A DNA stretch of 64,000 bases. It comes from Hydnum rufescens UP504 (lineage: Eukaryota > Basidiomycota > Agaricomycetes > Cantharellales > Hydnaceae). The stretch is from NCBI GenBank assembly GCA_014904985.1, contig MU128964.1, forward strand, positions 196,582 through 260,581. Direction: 5' to 3'. The notes under the pieces are model-generated. The model did not search any database. It saw nothing but the letters and a program-made list of their open reading frames with translations, and was not told where the DNA came from. A program made the translations under genes and the position numbers. Positions 1-12,868 of the stretch are shown here, piece by piece (positions within the stretch are counted from its first letter, which is position 1; every line of letters starts with the position of its first letter).

Positions 1-61
1 TGGTGCGATTTGAACCATCTACAGAATCCACCGAGTCAATGGGGGCGACGCCAAGTACACT

Positions 62-1746
62 TCAAGAACACACCAGATGACCCAAGTCGATCGTGACATT
101 ACTCGAATTGGCGGGTCGCCGCCATACCATGGACTCCCTGTACTCTGGTGGGTCCCTGATGGATAGCGGGGAAAAAATCAGGAACAATGCTCACACCGCG
201 CCCTGAGGACGGAAGGAGTAGAGAAAGGAAGAATATGAAGCATACCCATTCATAGGTACGACAGGCATAATCCACCTGAGGTTCACTTTCTTATCGAGTC
301 CACCCAGGGTCTGATAGGTGTCTTCAGGGAATTGGTGGTCTGAGGACTCGACCGCTTCCTGAGAGAAACAAGCTCGTACCACGGCCATGGCATAATCCCG
401 TAAGGGAACTCACCTGAAAAGCCCTCATCTTCAACCGCACGCCGCCCCCTTCCGACCATGGGATATCGGTGAGAGCGTATTGGACGTACGCATCCAGTAC
501 CTCCGGGTCCCATGACTTGAAGGAGGAACTGCGCAATAAGTGTGCTTTCGCTTGTTCTCTATAAGGTATCAATTCCAATCTCGATACTATCCTTACAATT
601 AAGCAGTGGAACAGCGAACACACCGGGAGGGCCACGACTGGCGACGAAGAAGCGGGCGAATCACAAAGTTATCGATAGCGACGCGGTTCCTCCCATTGGG
701 TAAAATCATTGGGTCGATGAGGGTGAGCGATTGGAACAAATTTGGATTGGCACACGCTGCGCTCGTTCTGCATTGATGATTACCGAGTTGGCAGAGGATG
801 GCGGCGGTGGCGTTCGATTCACTCACAATATGCAGGCCCCCATAGAATGGCCGATTCCAAGAACATTGCGGTGATGGAATCCAAACTTTCGGCGCCGCGA
901 AGCGCAGTCGGACGATACGCGATCAAGGTTAACGGGAAGAGGGTAGGGGGAAGCTACAAAGGGCCCCTCAGGAATAAAATTCTCCATAAGATTCAAGGCA
1001 TCCCGAACGTGGTCGGCCCAGTCAACTATGTGTTCCACTATCAGCATCTACTGGTGAGACGACAAAAGAAGAGGACGCACAGACATCCTCGAGATACTTT
1101 TCATTTAGGAGAGCACTATCACCCGAGTTGGCGGAGTCTATGGCCCATGCCTCATCAATATTGTCGCAAAGAGAAATAAGATGCTTGATCATCGCCTCCC
1201 AACTCTACGCAAGCATTGTGAATACGGGCACTGGAGAACCACGAGGGGTCATACCTCTTTGTGGAGGCCGATGGCGTGTGCAACTACAAGAGTTATCCCC
1301 ATATCCTTCCTTCCTCTGTGTGCCTGAATACGCGCGTAACGATTTACGACATTCCACAACACAGGACAGGAATCGTGTTGGCGAGGCGCCCCGGAACGTT
1401 GGCCCTGGACCCGCATCCTTACTATCGCATGTCGCTTTCCTTTCATCTTCGAGCAAGTGTCGACAGCCCACGCCTCGCGCTCGGCTTTCGCCTCAACGGG
1501 TGGTGGAATGGATGATATGGGTGCCAGGTTTGGGTATCTTCTGAGCTCATGGAAGGACTGACGGGGATAGGCCCCAGGAATGACATGCGTTGTCACGCTA
1601 TAGCCTGGGATAAAATGGGGCGATCGAGGAGGACATGGGAGCACAGGATACCTGTCGAACTGGGACACTGCTGAGGGTATGTCCCTAAGTTTTCGACTTG
1701 GTGGCGGAACGTCTATGGGGACCCTTGGACTTGGTATCGAAGACAT
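62..1746 (-). CDS. alpha/beta hydrolase, Lpx1/AKT2-like
   Basis: Several minus-strand exons join into an alpha/beta hydrolase resembling fungal peroxisomal lipase Lpx1 and the toxin-biosynthesis hydrolase AKT2. Visible in order are HVIPGAYPRQ near the N-terminus, an oxyanion-loop-like VVAHAIGLHKEV (about 1250), AWAIDSANSGDSALLNE (about 1130), and the nucleophile elbow GHSMGA (about 830). Then come PNLFQSLTLIDPMI, REQAKAHLLRSS and YVQYALTD, and near the end a GHLV segment that should carry the catalytic His. The Ser lies in GxSxG. The ATG at 1746 is the first in frame with the HVIPGAYPRQ exon. The stop at 62-64 directly follows GHLVCS, slightly shorter than relatives, so the last residues could be lost by a frameshift. 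I see no convincing C-terminal peroxisomal signal. The substrate is unknown. Exon joints are approximate. Confidence 0.7.
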
Positions 1747-3963
1747 CTCTGGCCACAAGGCAGACACTCCAACGCAGCTTTATATTTCACAACATTCATA
1801 TCGAAGTTAGTGCGCACAGTCCCCCTCTTGGTATACTCATACATACTCGGAGCATGCCTGGAAATTGCGCTCATATTCCTGAGTAAGTAGACCCTGGATT
1901 GACCGGCTAATTTTTTTGATGATGATCACCCTAGGAATCCCTCATAATTCACTTTGCCTTTTGGGTTCGGACTTGCTTGCGTGCCAAGCTCGTGGAATAT
2001 GGTGCATCTGTTTTCTATTGACTTCGCGTGTCTGGAATGGGGAACGCATATTCGAGTGCTGGACAAACTTGGCAGTGTTGAAGAATTCCGCGGGCGGGTC
2101 AGATTACGGGCCCGCCTTTCCTCACGTGGATGGTTCCGCCTATTCAGTCCTTGATATGCCCGACTCCGTTTGTCAGGGAAATCAATGACTCATGAATCCC
2201 CGACGCCCACATAAGGTCAGCACATCGATACTCCTATCAATAGGGGATGTGTCTGAGGGTTTAGATCGTGCAGATATGGATCCAGACTCGTTCGGCAAAA
2301 TGAGAATATCCTACTAGAGTATGGCTCTACCAGTGAAAGGAACGATCAATTTCAAATACCAGTGTGAATCTTTCCTTTGGCCGCCCCTGAGCCAGTGGAA
2401 CCCACAACCATGAGTATTGAGGCCTAACTATTCAGAAGATGTACCGAATCCGTGATTTCCGAGTTTGTATTCTTCGAACCTCGATATCTGAATATAATCT
2501 CAATGGCCCCCCGATCTACTCCAGGGTTTTCCGATCAATTATTTTGTCACGTTGCACAAACAAACCCAGTATGCCGCTCACATTCAATAATGCTTTGTGG
2601 GATATTTCCAGTTCTTGGGAATATGGGATTGTGTGTGTAGTTCCTAGGTACAGGAGGCTTCCTCGGCGGATATTGGTTTCCTATCCGAAGTGAATGTGGA
2701 GGATGTCCTTACAAATCGATGGGTGTTACGGTATTTTTGTGACCGTGTGGATAATGCCTCGGTCAACATGGCCCAGATGAGGAAAAGAAGCACCTTCTTG
2801 TTGCAATATGCTGGATTTAGATGTAGCAATTCCATTTTCGTCGAGCATTTTGTTACCGTGCTTGCAAGTGGCTGCAACCAGCACAATTATGTAATAAGCG
2901 TACCACTTCCTGGCTTCTGATTGGTTCGGACATTTGGTCTTGCATGACTGTTTTCGCCTCGACAGAATAACCCTCCCGGCCCGATTTGTAGTCAAGGACC
3001 CCGGAACGAAGGCAATCCTTAAATAAGGTGTATCGATTTGATTTGTGCTGTGATGATCCGATGTGACCATTCATTCGTTTGGCTCAGTGACTCCCATTTT
3101 GGCCACATCTTCAATAAACTGTTGCATCAACACGCAAAATGCACTATGTTTGCGCTTGGACTAATACTAACAACGATATCGCTTAAGACAAACATCATTC
3201 TCCCAGAACCTTGCCGTATTTTGAACTGCATTACCAACCTCGTTGCGTGTTGAGACCTTCGATTTGAGCTGTAAAATTTGAAATGGGCGAATTCACCCAT
3301 ACGTAAACCGCCCGTCTCGGGCCGTAAGTGTCGGAGATAATGACCCCGGTGGCATCGGAGGACGACGATATCACATCTCTCATCGGCGCTTAATGTCTTC
3401 TCCTTTGGAGTTTCACCTTGCATTTCTCATTGCTACTGGCTTCTATGTTTACCATAGACACTTCATATAGTTTCCTTGCTGATTTAAACCAGACTGAGAG
3501 CATGAGTGTAACTCCGAGTGGAGTACCATATATCAAGTGGTTGGCTCAGAACCACCCGAACATCAAAAATTTGCAATTGGCCTATATATATAATTGACCT
3601 GCTGTGTCAGTTTCATTTTTCTGAACGATTGGTGGGAGTGCTGCTAAAGACCACAAATGCCAGAACGTAATTTCCTACTGAGGATTCAACAGAACCCACA
3701 CTTTGATCCAAATTTGACACCACACCATGTATTGAGCAATATATTGGCCTCCCATTGGTTGACCCATTGAGGTGTCACAACTCACGTGCCAGTCATTTAC
3801 ACGGCTAGCAAGGACATCTCTGTAAACCTTGAACAACAAATAACTACTCACTAAACTAGTTTCATTGCTAAGACCCGTTGTGGCATTTGCCTCACCGATT
3901 GCTTACTAAGCGAGAATACGCGAATTCACTACCACTTCAACTACAATTTAGAGAAGTTAGAGC
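1747..3963. other. intergenic, no gene recognised
   Basis: About 2.2 kb with only short scattered open frames of unnatural composition. It contains AT-rich patches, including a TATA-like tatatata stretch at about 3586-3595. That patch lies too far from the lipase start at 3964 to be assigned to it with confidence. No transposon ends or RNA gene were seen by eye. Confidence 0.4.
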
Positions 3964-5724
3964 ATGCTTCTTCCTCCTCCGACAGGACCTTATCCTGTCG
4001 GCCTTTCTACATTCTCTCATGTTGTTCCCGCTAAGACTTATGGCAAGTCCAAGCTCCCGAATGGCCAGCACGCACTTGTCATGGAAGAGATACTCTATAA
4101 TGTACACTATCCGTGTCATGTATCCCAACGACGGCCCGCCCAATTTGTGCCATGGCTAGCCGGGTGAGCCCCAGATCTTGCATTATGCGGCGAACAAGCA
4201 TTGACACACCTCCCCAGGCCTCTGGCTGATATGGTCGCGGGATTCGTAAAGTTCACAGGTGAGCATAAGGAACTTGTTTTTTGGCGCGCCGGTCACGGAG
4301 ATAGAGCTTGCAGGCATGGGCGCTTGGTTGTTTTGGCCTATCATATATCTCTATCTACAATTCCTCAAGGTGACGGGCGAGCCGGATCTACCCAACTAAA
4401 CTTTTGGCGTGGCGCTAATGACCGTTTTCTCACTCCCAGCTTCCGCTCTATCCTGATGCACCACTCCTCGATCCGGTTGAAGGTTCGGCAGTGCGTGGGG
4501 AGCCAGCCAAGGACAAATCCGCAAAATGGCCGCTGGTAATATTCTCACACGGCCTAGGAGGAAGTCGAACGACCTATTCGTATTTCTGTTCGGAGCTTGC
4601 TTCGGAGGGATACATCGTATTAGCTATCGAGCATCGTGACGCATCTGGTCCCTCTGTTCGTATTCGCTCCAATGGTGCCTTCCGGACGCTGAATTATTTA
4701 CCGTATGGTGAAATAGTGTGCGTCCGTCGTCGTTTTGTATGCCCTCTCCGAAGCCGTTTCCCGCCCCTGACGGTGATGGAATTTAGATGGGGTGATGATA
4801 AACCCGATGATCCTATGCCCTTCCGTTCCGAGGGGCTCGATTTTCGTACCGTCGAGGTCTATGAAACGTATCGCACGTTTGCGGAACTCATCAGAGGCAC
4901 CTCGGAGAATCTTATATGCGAGACTGGAGGATCCACATACCCGTTCTCGCAGTGGATTGACAAAGTAGATGTCGAAAGGCTCTTTCTGACGGGACACTCA
5001 TTCGGTGGCGCTACAGCGGTATGTTGCCTCGCCTCTCGTATCATTATCGCTACTATCGTCAGAGCCACTCATAGTGATGAATGGTGTTATCCATCTTAGC
5101 TCGCAGTTCTACGAACCCCACCCCCGAGCTCGTATCCTGCTTTGCCCATTTCACATGTCCTCTTGCTCGATCCGTGGGTCGACCCTCTGCGTCGGGACAC
5201 TGTAACGCCCAGTCCACAGCCTCAGTTAGCGATTGTAAATTCGGAGAACTTCACCCTCTGGGACGACCATTTCCACCGATTAAAGGATATCGCATTTGAT
5301 TGTGGCGGCACTTCTGCCAAGCTGATGACCATCGGTGAGCATATGTCCATGCCCAATATTATCGATGTTCATTTCAATTTTGCTCACAAGAAATCCTCAT
5401 CATTCTCCTGTTTTCCCAATGGTAGTACGCGCTGGTCATCAGGATTTCAGTGATCTTCCTTTCCTGGTCCCTCTCAGGGCGAAGAGAGGTCTGGCGCTAG
5501 CTAAGGTCATCCGGACCCTTTCTCTCGCTTTCTTGCGTGATGGACTCCAGGAGGAGTTGAATAAGGAACCAAGGCGTGATAAAGAAGTCGTCGGAGAAAA
5601 CAGGAAAGAGCGTCTAGTCGGAAATTTTGCAGAGGTTTTACTCCATGGAGTATCTGAAACGTCTTCGGATGATCTCAGTAACATTACCGCTGCTGATAAT
5701 CCTGGGGATAATTCAACTCCATGA
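3964..5724 (+). CDS. platelet-activating-factor acetylhydrolase-like lipase
   Basis: Multi-exon serine lipase of the PAF-acetylhydrolase isoform II family, which removes short or oxidised acyl chains from the sn-2 position of phospholipids. The N-terminus has LPPPTGPYPVGLSTF and YGKSKLPNGQHALVMEE, as in fungal relatives. A later exon has PLYPDAPLLDPVEG, then IFSHGLGGSRTTYS (oxyanion loop), IEHRDASGPS, and the nucleophile elbow GHSFGGATA at about 5000. HVLLLDPWVDPL carries the likely catalytic Asp. RAGHQDFSDLPFL at about 5430-5460 carries the catalytic His. A hydrophobic exon (AWLFWPIIYLYLQFL) lies near 4315-4365. At least five short introns are needed. The stop at 5722-5724 ends an Asp/Asn-rich tail. 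It is convergent with PUS7. The acetylhydrolase specificity is inferred from the family. Confidence 0.82.
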
Positions 5725-6065
5725 TGCATCCCAAACGGTTCGAATTGTTTGTTAACACCAGGAGGGAATAGAGGCCCGTAGACTACGTGACTGCCCTTTT
5801 GCCATTCACCATACCGGCTCGGAGTGTTGAGCAGCATGAAATCCCCCAATGCAGGTCTTATTCTATGCAGTACCCTGAAACGTCTTCCGATGATTCAGTG
5901 GCACATGTGACCTGCTGATATACATTTACTCCATAATACAGACCAACAATTGTGATCCCTCCAGAGCCGTACATAACTATCCATATCCACATTCGACAAT
6001 TGGAAGATACCGTGCATACGACTGTTAGTGTCCCGAAGTATCTATATGGAATTTCTCTGCCAAGG
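5725..6065. other. convergent intergenic spacer
   Basis: Tail-to-tail spacer between the lipase (+) and PUS7 (-). It presumably holds both 3' ends. No other element was recognised. Confidence 0.4.
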
Positions 6066-9000
6066 TCAGGGATCAGACGCCCGATGAAGTTGGTCTTCAG
6101 AGGCTTGAGTCAGCCCAGTCTGGTAATGGGCGCTCGTCTCTGTCTTCGTCACCTCTCGTAGAGCCATTGTCGCGTATACCGCAGAACCGAGCTCCAGTTC
6201 AATCTGGAGCGCCAGGAATCTCCCGTCGGCGTTGGTGGTGGGAGCATCGAAACCGAGGATCTTATCCTCATCCGATTGTGCGAGAGGAACGTCGGGATCG
6301 GTGTATCGCAAAACGGACCAGGAAACGTGACGCGGAAGGTACATTATCTTGCGATAGGATCCAGATAATGAATAATCTCTGGATCCCGTTCCGAAAGGAC
6401 ACATAAAAGAGTGTATGGAGCAGAACGGATGATCAGAACTACTCACCTTCTATTCCTTGTCATGTTGTTAGGGTCCAAACCATCAGCCCTCATGAAGCCC
6501 TTGTATTTTTCCCCAAGATCATCGCCAGGATAGGCAACATCGAATCCGGGGAAGCGGCATAATCACATCATATATGGTGTAGTCAGATAAGTTGCTCTCC
6601 GTAAGAGTTTTCACTTTTGGAGCAACAAAAGGCTTTCCTCGCGATTTTAGACCGGTGTTCTCAGCGATATCATCTCCATCGTCTCCGAATCCAGAAGCAT
6701 CTTTTCCATAGGACCAAATCAAGAAACGTGAGGACCGCGAAATTGAAGAACACAACACACCAGCTTCTTCCCCATTGCTTCGCCTTGATACTCCACTGTC
6801 GCCAAAGCTATCATCCACGTCGATCTCGTCAGTCGTGTCCATAATTTGCTCCGGTTCTTCAGTCCCAGGCTTTTTGGGCGTTTTCTCGAAGACAAGATCA
6901 CCTACTACGGGCGCATGACAACCAAAATTACGAATCCGCTCAGAGACTATGGCATTCCACACATAGGACTGATATGCATGAATGTACATCAGTCGAAGGT
7001 TGCGAGGAATCTGTGAAGTCCAATAGGAATAGTGATTTAGTACTCAGTGTCTTCAAGGGTGTTTAACTTGAACCACGCACAGCTCCAAGAGCACCCTGCA
7101 GGTCTGTATCTGTGCCAAAGTTCTTTTTGAATGACTCGAGCACACAGCGTTCGGCCACCGCACGTCGAGGCATTAATTCCAAGGCTGTTTCCAGATCACG
7201 ATCTTCCAGCCATGCGCGTCTTGCGGCTTCCGCATCAGGAGATTCGCCGGGGCGAGGTCGTAAAATGAGGGAGATGGCACGCTTCCAATCAGATTGCAGG
7301 AGAGCGAGGCCAATAGCATGCGTGGGTATCGACGACGTTCCAAAACGTTGCATGCCTAACCCACGTCGTAGTGTGAACACACTCGGATACGAAACTCTGG
7401 ATTGCGACGGACAAACCATAGTAATTTATGAAACCTTTTCGTTTCATCGATTCCATCGCGCGCGTAAGAGTCTCCTCCGAATCGACTTTAACATTACTGC
7501 AATAATATAAAACAATCACATAGACATGGGGCTCGGAATATCAACGTAATGAGAAAATCTTACCGTAATGTAATGATGAACGAATTTCCTTTCAGCATCC
7601 CCAATTCTAAACCCCATTTCTTGTATGCCAGATCACCGATCCTGACACCCCTCTCGCCTCGCTATTTTAACAGCCTCAGTGGCACTCCGTCTACCAGGAA
7701 CACCATTGATATTCTTCCAGACCTCTTCTAGCGTTTTGCCATGCCGCTTGAGGCTGACGCGCTGCGTGGTGACGCCTCGTTTATCCTTCGTTCCGGCGAC
7801 AGACAAATCCTTTACTTGGCATCGCAATAGTCGAGAGAGGTGGCCTAGAGCATCTTGTGTGTCTCGGTTTGCTTTCTGCATCGTGAAGTGGATGTAAGGC
7901 GGGATGTATGGTTTGTCAGGGTCTCGAGGGTCTCGAGGGTTTCGACCGGCTACGGATAAGCCGCAGTAATGTCAGTAAAATCCGTTAACAGATAGGAGAG
8001 GTGCAATGAAAACTAACGCTTGTTATTTCGTGGATTTTTACTTTGTCTGTGGTTCCATTTGATCGAGATGCGAACACCTTCACCTTTCTGGTCTTCGGTC
8101 TCACTTTCGAGTCTACCACCGAAGAGCTCACGGATAGCTTGATGCAGGGCAGTGCGATCGGCCTTATTTGGCATTGGCTGAAATAAGAAACCGACGACAG
8201 AGGTTTATTGGTAGCGATAAAGGGCATTCAGCAAATCCATCAATGCATGGGGGAGATGCGAAACAACGACTGCATTGAAAAACAGGACTGACATCTGATA
8301 CAACTTTGCGCAGGTCCTCTCGCTTTCCTGGTCTGGTGCTATCGTTGTCAAATCGCCCTCGCCCTCTACCCCCTCGAGTGCCGCGTCCGCCGCGTCCTCT
8401 TCCTCTTCCACGCCCCTCGCGATCGTGCTGATGAGAAGAAGGGGAGGGGACCGGTATCGGAGTAGGGGCTCCTCCATCACTATCAGCCGCAGCGGTATCA
8501 TTCTCTACAAGCACAGGAGGCTTCCTTCCGCCCCACCCAGAATCCGACACCAAAGGGGCTTCGGGACCTTGGAGAAACATTTCTTTCAGTTGCTCAATTG
8601 TGGATGAGGGAAGGAGAGGCGTTAATGTGGCAGTCATGTGATCTGTCCAAGTCGTCTCCTGAGAAGACGAAATTGTTGAGGATGGAGCCCCTGATGTGGC
8701 TATTGTTGGGAGCATCGAGTGAGACTCGACTTCCTCGGGGGCTGAATCCCTTATTGGGGGGACCATGTTTTCACCATTGTCTGAGGCTGCAATAGTCATC
8801 TCGTTGATGTCAATCGCTAGAGGTGCGGTAACATTGGGGGCTTTAGATTTCTTGAGAGGCTTTAGGGGACCATCTGGCTTGTCAATGGACGTTAAGTGAA
8901 GTACGTCGCGCTCTTGATCGACCTCGAACACTAAAAAGTCTGTGAATCTGGAATTTGTAAGTTGACGAGTACCACACATAAATTTATGGTGTTACCTCTG

Positions 9001-9319
9001 TTTTATGATACCCTGGATTGGTGGGACTTCTCTTCCGACATATTCGGTGATACCAACATCGGCTTCCATAGTGAAATTGATCTGATCTGCTCGGCGGTCA
9101 TAGAGGCCCTGAGATGGTAGTAAAGAGCGACTAGGGGGCAACAGATCCTCTAGAATATACTTCGACTTGGATGGATCCGTCTCGGAGGTGTTGCGGCCTA
9201 TCACGGAATCCTCTGCCGTGTCCATTATCGCCTTCATCGGGTTTCATGCGTTTGGCGGCAGGCTCCTCCGCACCATCGTCCTCGCGTTCTCGCCGAGAAG
9301 AGTCAATTGCTTGGGCCAT
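6066..9319 (-). CDS. PUS7: multisubstrate pseudouridine synthase 7 (TruD family)
   Basis: Nuclear pseudouridine synthase of the TruD family, modifying tRNA, snRNA and mRNA. The ATG at 9319 gives [15 protein letters not shown] and a Lys/Arg-rich N-terminus. Then follow [10 protein letters not shown], spliced to [12 protein letters not shown], and a long acidic insert ending in an Arg-Gly-rich box (about 8345-8425). Next are [12 protein letters not shown], the catalytic motif [13 protein letters not shown] (Asp in KDK, about 7770), [28 protein letters not shown] spliced to [26 protein letters not shown] and [10 protein letters not shown]. The C-terminus reads [14 protein letters not shown] and ends at 6066. 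Introns are short. After MPLP the conserved [18 protein letters not shown] is read only if one base of the G run at 6548-6551 is removed. A second frame change lies near the N-terminus. It is otherwise intact, and a decayed partial duplicate lies at 18.4-19.9 kb. Confidence 0.93.
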
Positions 9320-10080
9320 GGAACCGGCCGTCTGCGATAGTTTCGTCTCCACACCAACGCTTGTCACGCTGCGTGACAGTGACGTTTTTGACCCTCCAGA
9401 ATGAGAATGGCCAGATCAAGGGTCCATGTTTGCCGCTGCCACTTGGGCAGCTACCTATTCCTAGCGGTAGTGTGAATTCAGCAGCCTATATCAGGGTTCT
9501 TCCCTCGCCCAGCGCCAATACGGTAGCAAGTAATCCGAAGTGAGGACAAATGGCATCCACGCCCAGTCAATTTCTACGTTAAGCACGGGTGTAATTATTC
9601 TCCTTCCAAATCATTCGGGTGCACAATATCTCGATGGGAGGGAGCACTGGGGCCTCAGGACTCATGCCAAACCACCAGGGGTGGAGTAGCAGGCTCTTAG
9701 ATCAAGTCTCGGCCCTCTACCTAAGATACTGGACGGCAGCTTTGTTTCTCATGAAAATTATGATATCCTCTTGTGATATGTGGCCTCGCTTGGTCAGTCC
9801 TAGTCGGCGTATATGCAGGTGCATTTTTCGATTTTCGCACGTTTACCAACAACTGATTAAAGTGTCTCTCGTTGTACAGTAGTCCCGTTCCCATATTTCA
9901 GAGATGACGTTGTCGATACTTTCGGGAAAGCGAGCGAGGATTTCGGCGTTTCCGTTCTTTCATTCTTTGTACCACGACTCTGACCTTTTCCTATGGTTCT
10001 TCGTGCGGAGAGAGGTCAATGGCAACGATTTGTTCTGCATCGGAAGCAATCAGGGGTCTTGGCGATCTACTGAGGACTAA
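9320..10080. other. divergent intergenic region, PUS7 / photolyase
   Basis: Head-to-head spacer of about 760 bases that should contain the promoters of both genes. A plus-strand open frame at 9619-9882 has no recognisable motif and is not called. No light-responsive element was identified with confidence. Confidence 0.4.
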
Positions 10081-12724
10081 ATGTTTAGTCGTCTTTTCTT
10101 TCTCCGTCTCAGCTCTTCCCCCACCTCCCCCTTCCATCGTTCCTCCATGCCCGCTCAAAAACGGAAGACTTCGCTGGGTGCGTCTGCCACCAAGAAACGC
10201 AAGGTAAGGGATCGTGGCCACGACGATACGAAAGAAAATCCTTCGCCTCAGTCATCTGTCTTGGCGTCCATCGAAGAACTTCCTGGAAGAGTGGCAACAA
10301 GCAAGGCAGCTGCAGTAGTCGACGCAAACCCTCCATACAGGCAACTTTTGGAGGCTCAGGACCATTCTGTCGAATCTCAGCCTGGCGAATCTGTGGTGTA
10401 TTGGATGAGGATGGAGGATATGCGTAGTCAGTCTGGGAGCTCTAATTGCTAGAGGAGAACTGACTGCTTGTCAGTTGAGCATAATCGTGCATTAGATTTG
10501 GCTGTGAACCATGCGAGGAGACACTGTATCCCGCTTCTCGTACTTTTCGTCATCAGCATGGAAGACTACAAGGCACACGATCGTTCTCCTCGCCGCATTG
10601 ATTTCATGCTTAGAAACCTCAAAATCCTTCAGGTATCACATATGCTATTTCCTGGTTATGCACTTAATACAAGCATCCGATGGTCATTAATCTAGTCCTC
10701 CCTTAACATTCTTGATATCCCGTTGTATATCATATCGCACACGCCACGCACCGCTATTCCCCACTGCGTTGTTGCTCGACTTCACGAATGGCGTGCTACG
10801 CGTGTTTTCGCCAACATCGAGTATGGAGTCGATGAGCTTCGACGTGATATAAAAGTCATAACCCTCGGGAGGGAGGATCAGCCTGCCATAGAGGCGACGT
10901 TTGTAGACGATAAGTCGATTGTAGCGCCAGGGAAGCTAGCAACCCTCAAGGGCAAGCAATATGCAGTGTGTTAATGTTAACTCATCAGCGATTGAACATA
11001 CTGAGACCTACGGTTTTGTGCTCAGGTTTATTCACCGTGGCTAAAAGGTAGGCTCATTCAACTACACCAAAATGTTTGTCCGTTATTATGCTGAAAGCCA
11101 TGGACATAAGCCTGGACGGACCATGTCAAATCGCATCCCGAAACGATCAGACCTCTTCCTATCCTCACTGCCAATGATTCGCACATACGGTCTTCCACAA
11201 GTCTCTATCATACTCTTTTCGACACTCCTGTCCCGGATTCTCTACCGGGTTTCGAGTGTGTGGATGCGGAGAAGATCGCCGTATTGTGGCCCGCCGGAAC
11301 TAGTGCTGCCCGTCAGGTAGATCTGCTGTGGCCCTATGCACCTTTGCTTCATCTCTCTCACTGGATATTTTTATGACTATGTGGCTGACGGGTTGGTGGG
11401 GTCAAGATATTTGAAAGGTTCCTGCAGACCAGGGCTCGCCAATCTCAGCTAGGAGATTCATCACCACTCGCTGACGGTGCAGAGACGACCAAGAATGAGA
11501 GCCGTCTAGCGATTGTATAAGGATGACAGAATCGTTGCGATATCGATGGCAGTTCCAGGATGAGGTTCGTGCCCCCTTTCCCTGTTATTTGATCGCGAGC
11601 CTCCCTTTTTTTCTGTACTGGTAGCCCATACCTAGCCTCAGGCGTTATATCTGCCCAGGAGCTCATCCGTCTCTCGATGGCCTGGACGCTAGATTCTTCC
11701 GATACTTCCTCGGCGCACATCAATACGACCGGACGACCTTCTTAGGCTCATACACATCTGAGATCGCCTGGCGTGACTTTTATTCCCATGTGATGTGCGC
11801 GTTCCCGCGTTTGTCGATGGGTCGGCCATATCTTGAAAAGTTCGTGGAAGTCAAGTGGGAGACGGATGGCAAGGCATTGGAGAGGTGGATGCAAGGGAGG
11901 ACTGGAGTCCCCATTGTCGATGCTGCCATGCGACAGGCTAATACTCAAGGTTCTTCCCATTCAACTTACTGTGCCCTGTAGTTGCGATCGTGGCGTCTTT
12001 TGGGAGGATGGTGACTGACTGATCAATGGGGTATCTTCGGCTTTGATGGATAGGTTGGATGCATAATCGTGCGAGAATGATCGCTGCTACGTACCTTGCA
12101 AAGGACCTTATGATCGACTGGCGCCTCGGCGAAAGAGCAGGTTCTCTTTTCTTCACAGATCTTTGCGATACACTGAATTTCCTTGCCCTGCAGTATTTTA
12201 TGCAGAAATTCATTGATGGCGATCTTTGCAACAATAATGGTGGATGGCAGTGGTGCACGTCGACCGGGGTGGATTCTCAACCCTACTTCCGTATTTTTAA
12301 CCCGTACACCCAGGCAGAAAAGGCCGGCAATTCCTCTTCGTTGTGATTTGAATTGATACTGATCCAATCTAACTCTGTTGTTGCAGGCTGATCCATCCGG
12401 TTCGTTCTAATATTTCTGTCAGAGACTAATATAGGGCCTTATTTCTCGGCTGCTCTCCCCAGGAGATTATATCCGTCATTTTGTTCCCGAACTCAAGGAT
12501 CTTGAAGGAAAGGGTATGTTAAACTTAGTGTCACGAAATAATATTGATCATATCCATCATCTAACTCCTGTCATGATTTTCCCCATTCTTCAGCACTCTA
12601 CAGTCCACATAACCACCTTCACGCGATCACATTCGAGAGACTTGGCTACCCCGCTCCCCTTATCGATCATGCTGACGCGCGTGAGAGGGCACTGAGGCGC
12701 TACAAGAACCCTGGAGAGCTATAA
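10081..12724 (+). CDS. PHR1: deoxyribodipyrimidine (CPD) photolyase, class I
   Basis: Blue-light DNA repair enzyme that splits cyclobutane pyrimidine dimers using FADH2 and an antenna pigment. After a basic, disordered N-terminus (KKRK near residue 40) come [10 protein letters not shown], spliced to [14 protein letters not shown], and [19 protein letters not shown]. Further exons give [31 protein letters not shown] and WRDFYSHVM. The FAD-binding core is [14 protein letters not shown] (about 11905-11937), [55 protein letters not shown] and YIRHFVPEL. The stop at 12722-12724 follows RYKNPGEL. At least seven introns are present. Two candidate starts exist: ATG 10081 adds an Arg/Ser-rich leader ([13 protein letters not shown]), while ATG 10147 begins MPAQKRKTS. 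It is convergent with URA3. Confidence 0.92.
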
Positions 12725-12868
12725 CTGGTCTTTCTGAATGTATCTATTGTGATTCTGGTTACGCAAGTCTTCGCTCTTCGTAGTTGTATCGTACACAGTG
12801 CTCCGCACTCTGCTAATGAGGAGCGTTGAGATAAGAAAGTCCCCCTCACGGTGTACCTTTTAGTATTA

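Noticed and set aside
2439..2693. Short overlapping plus-strand frames in the left intergenic region
   Set aside because: Length and composition are as expected by chance and no motif was seen.
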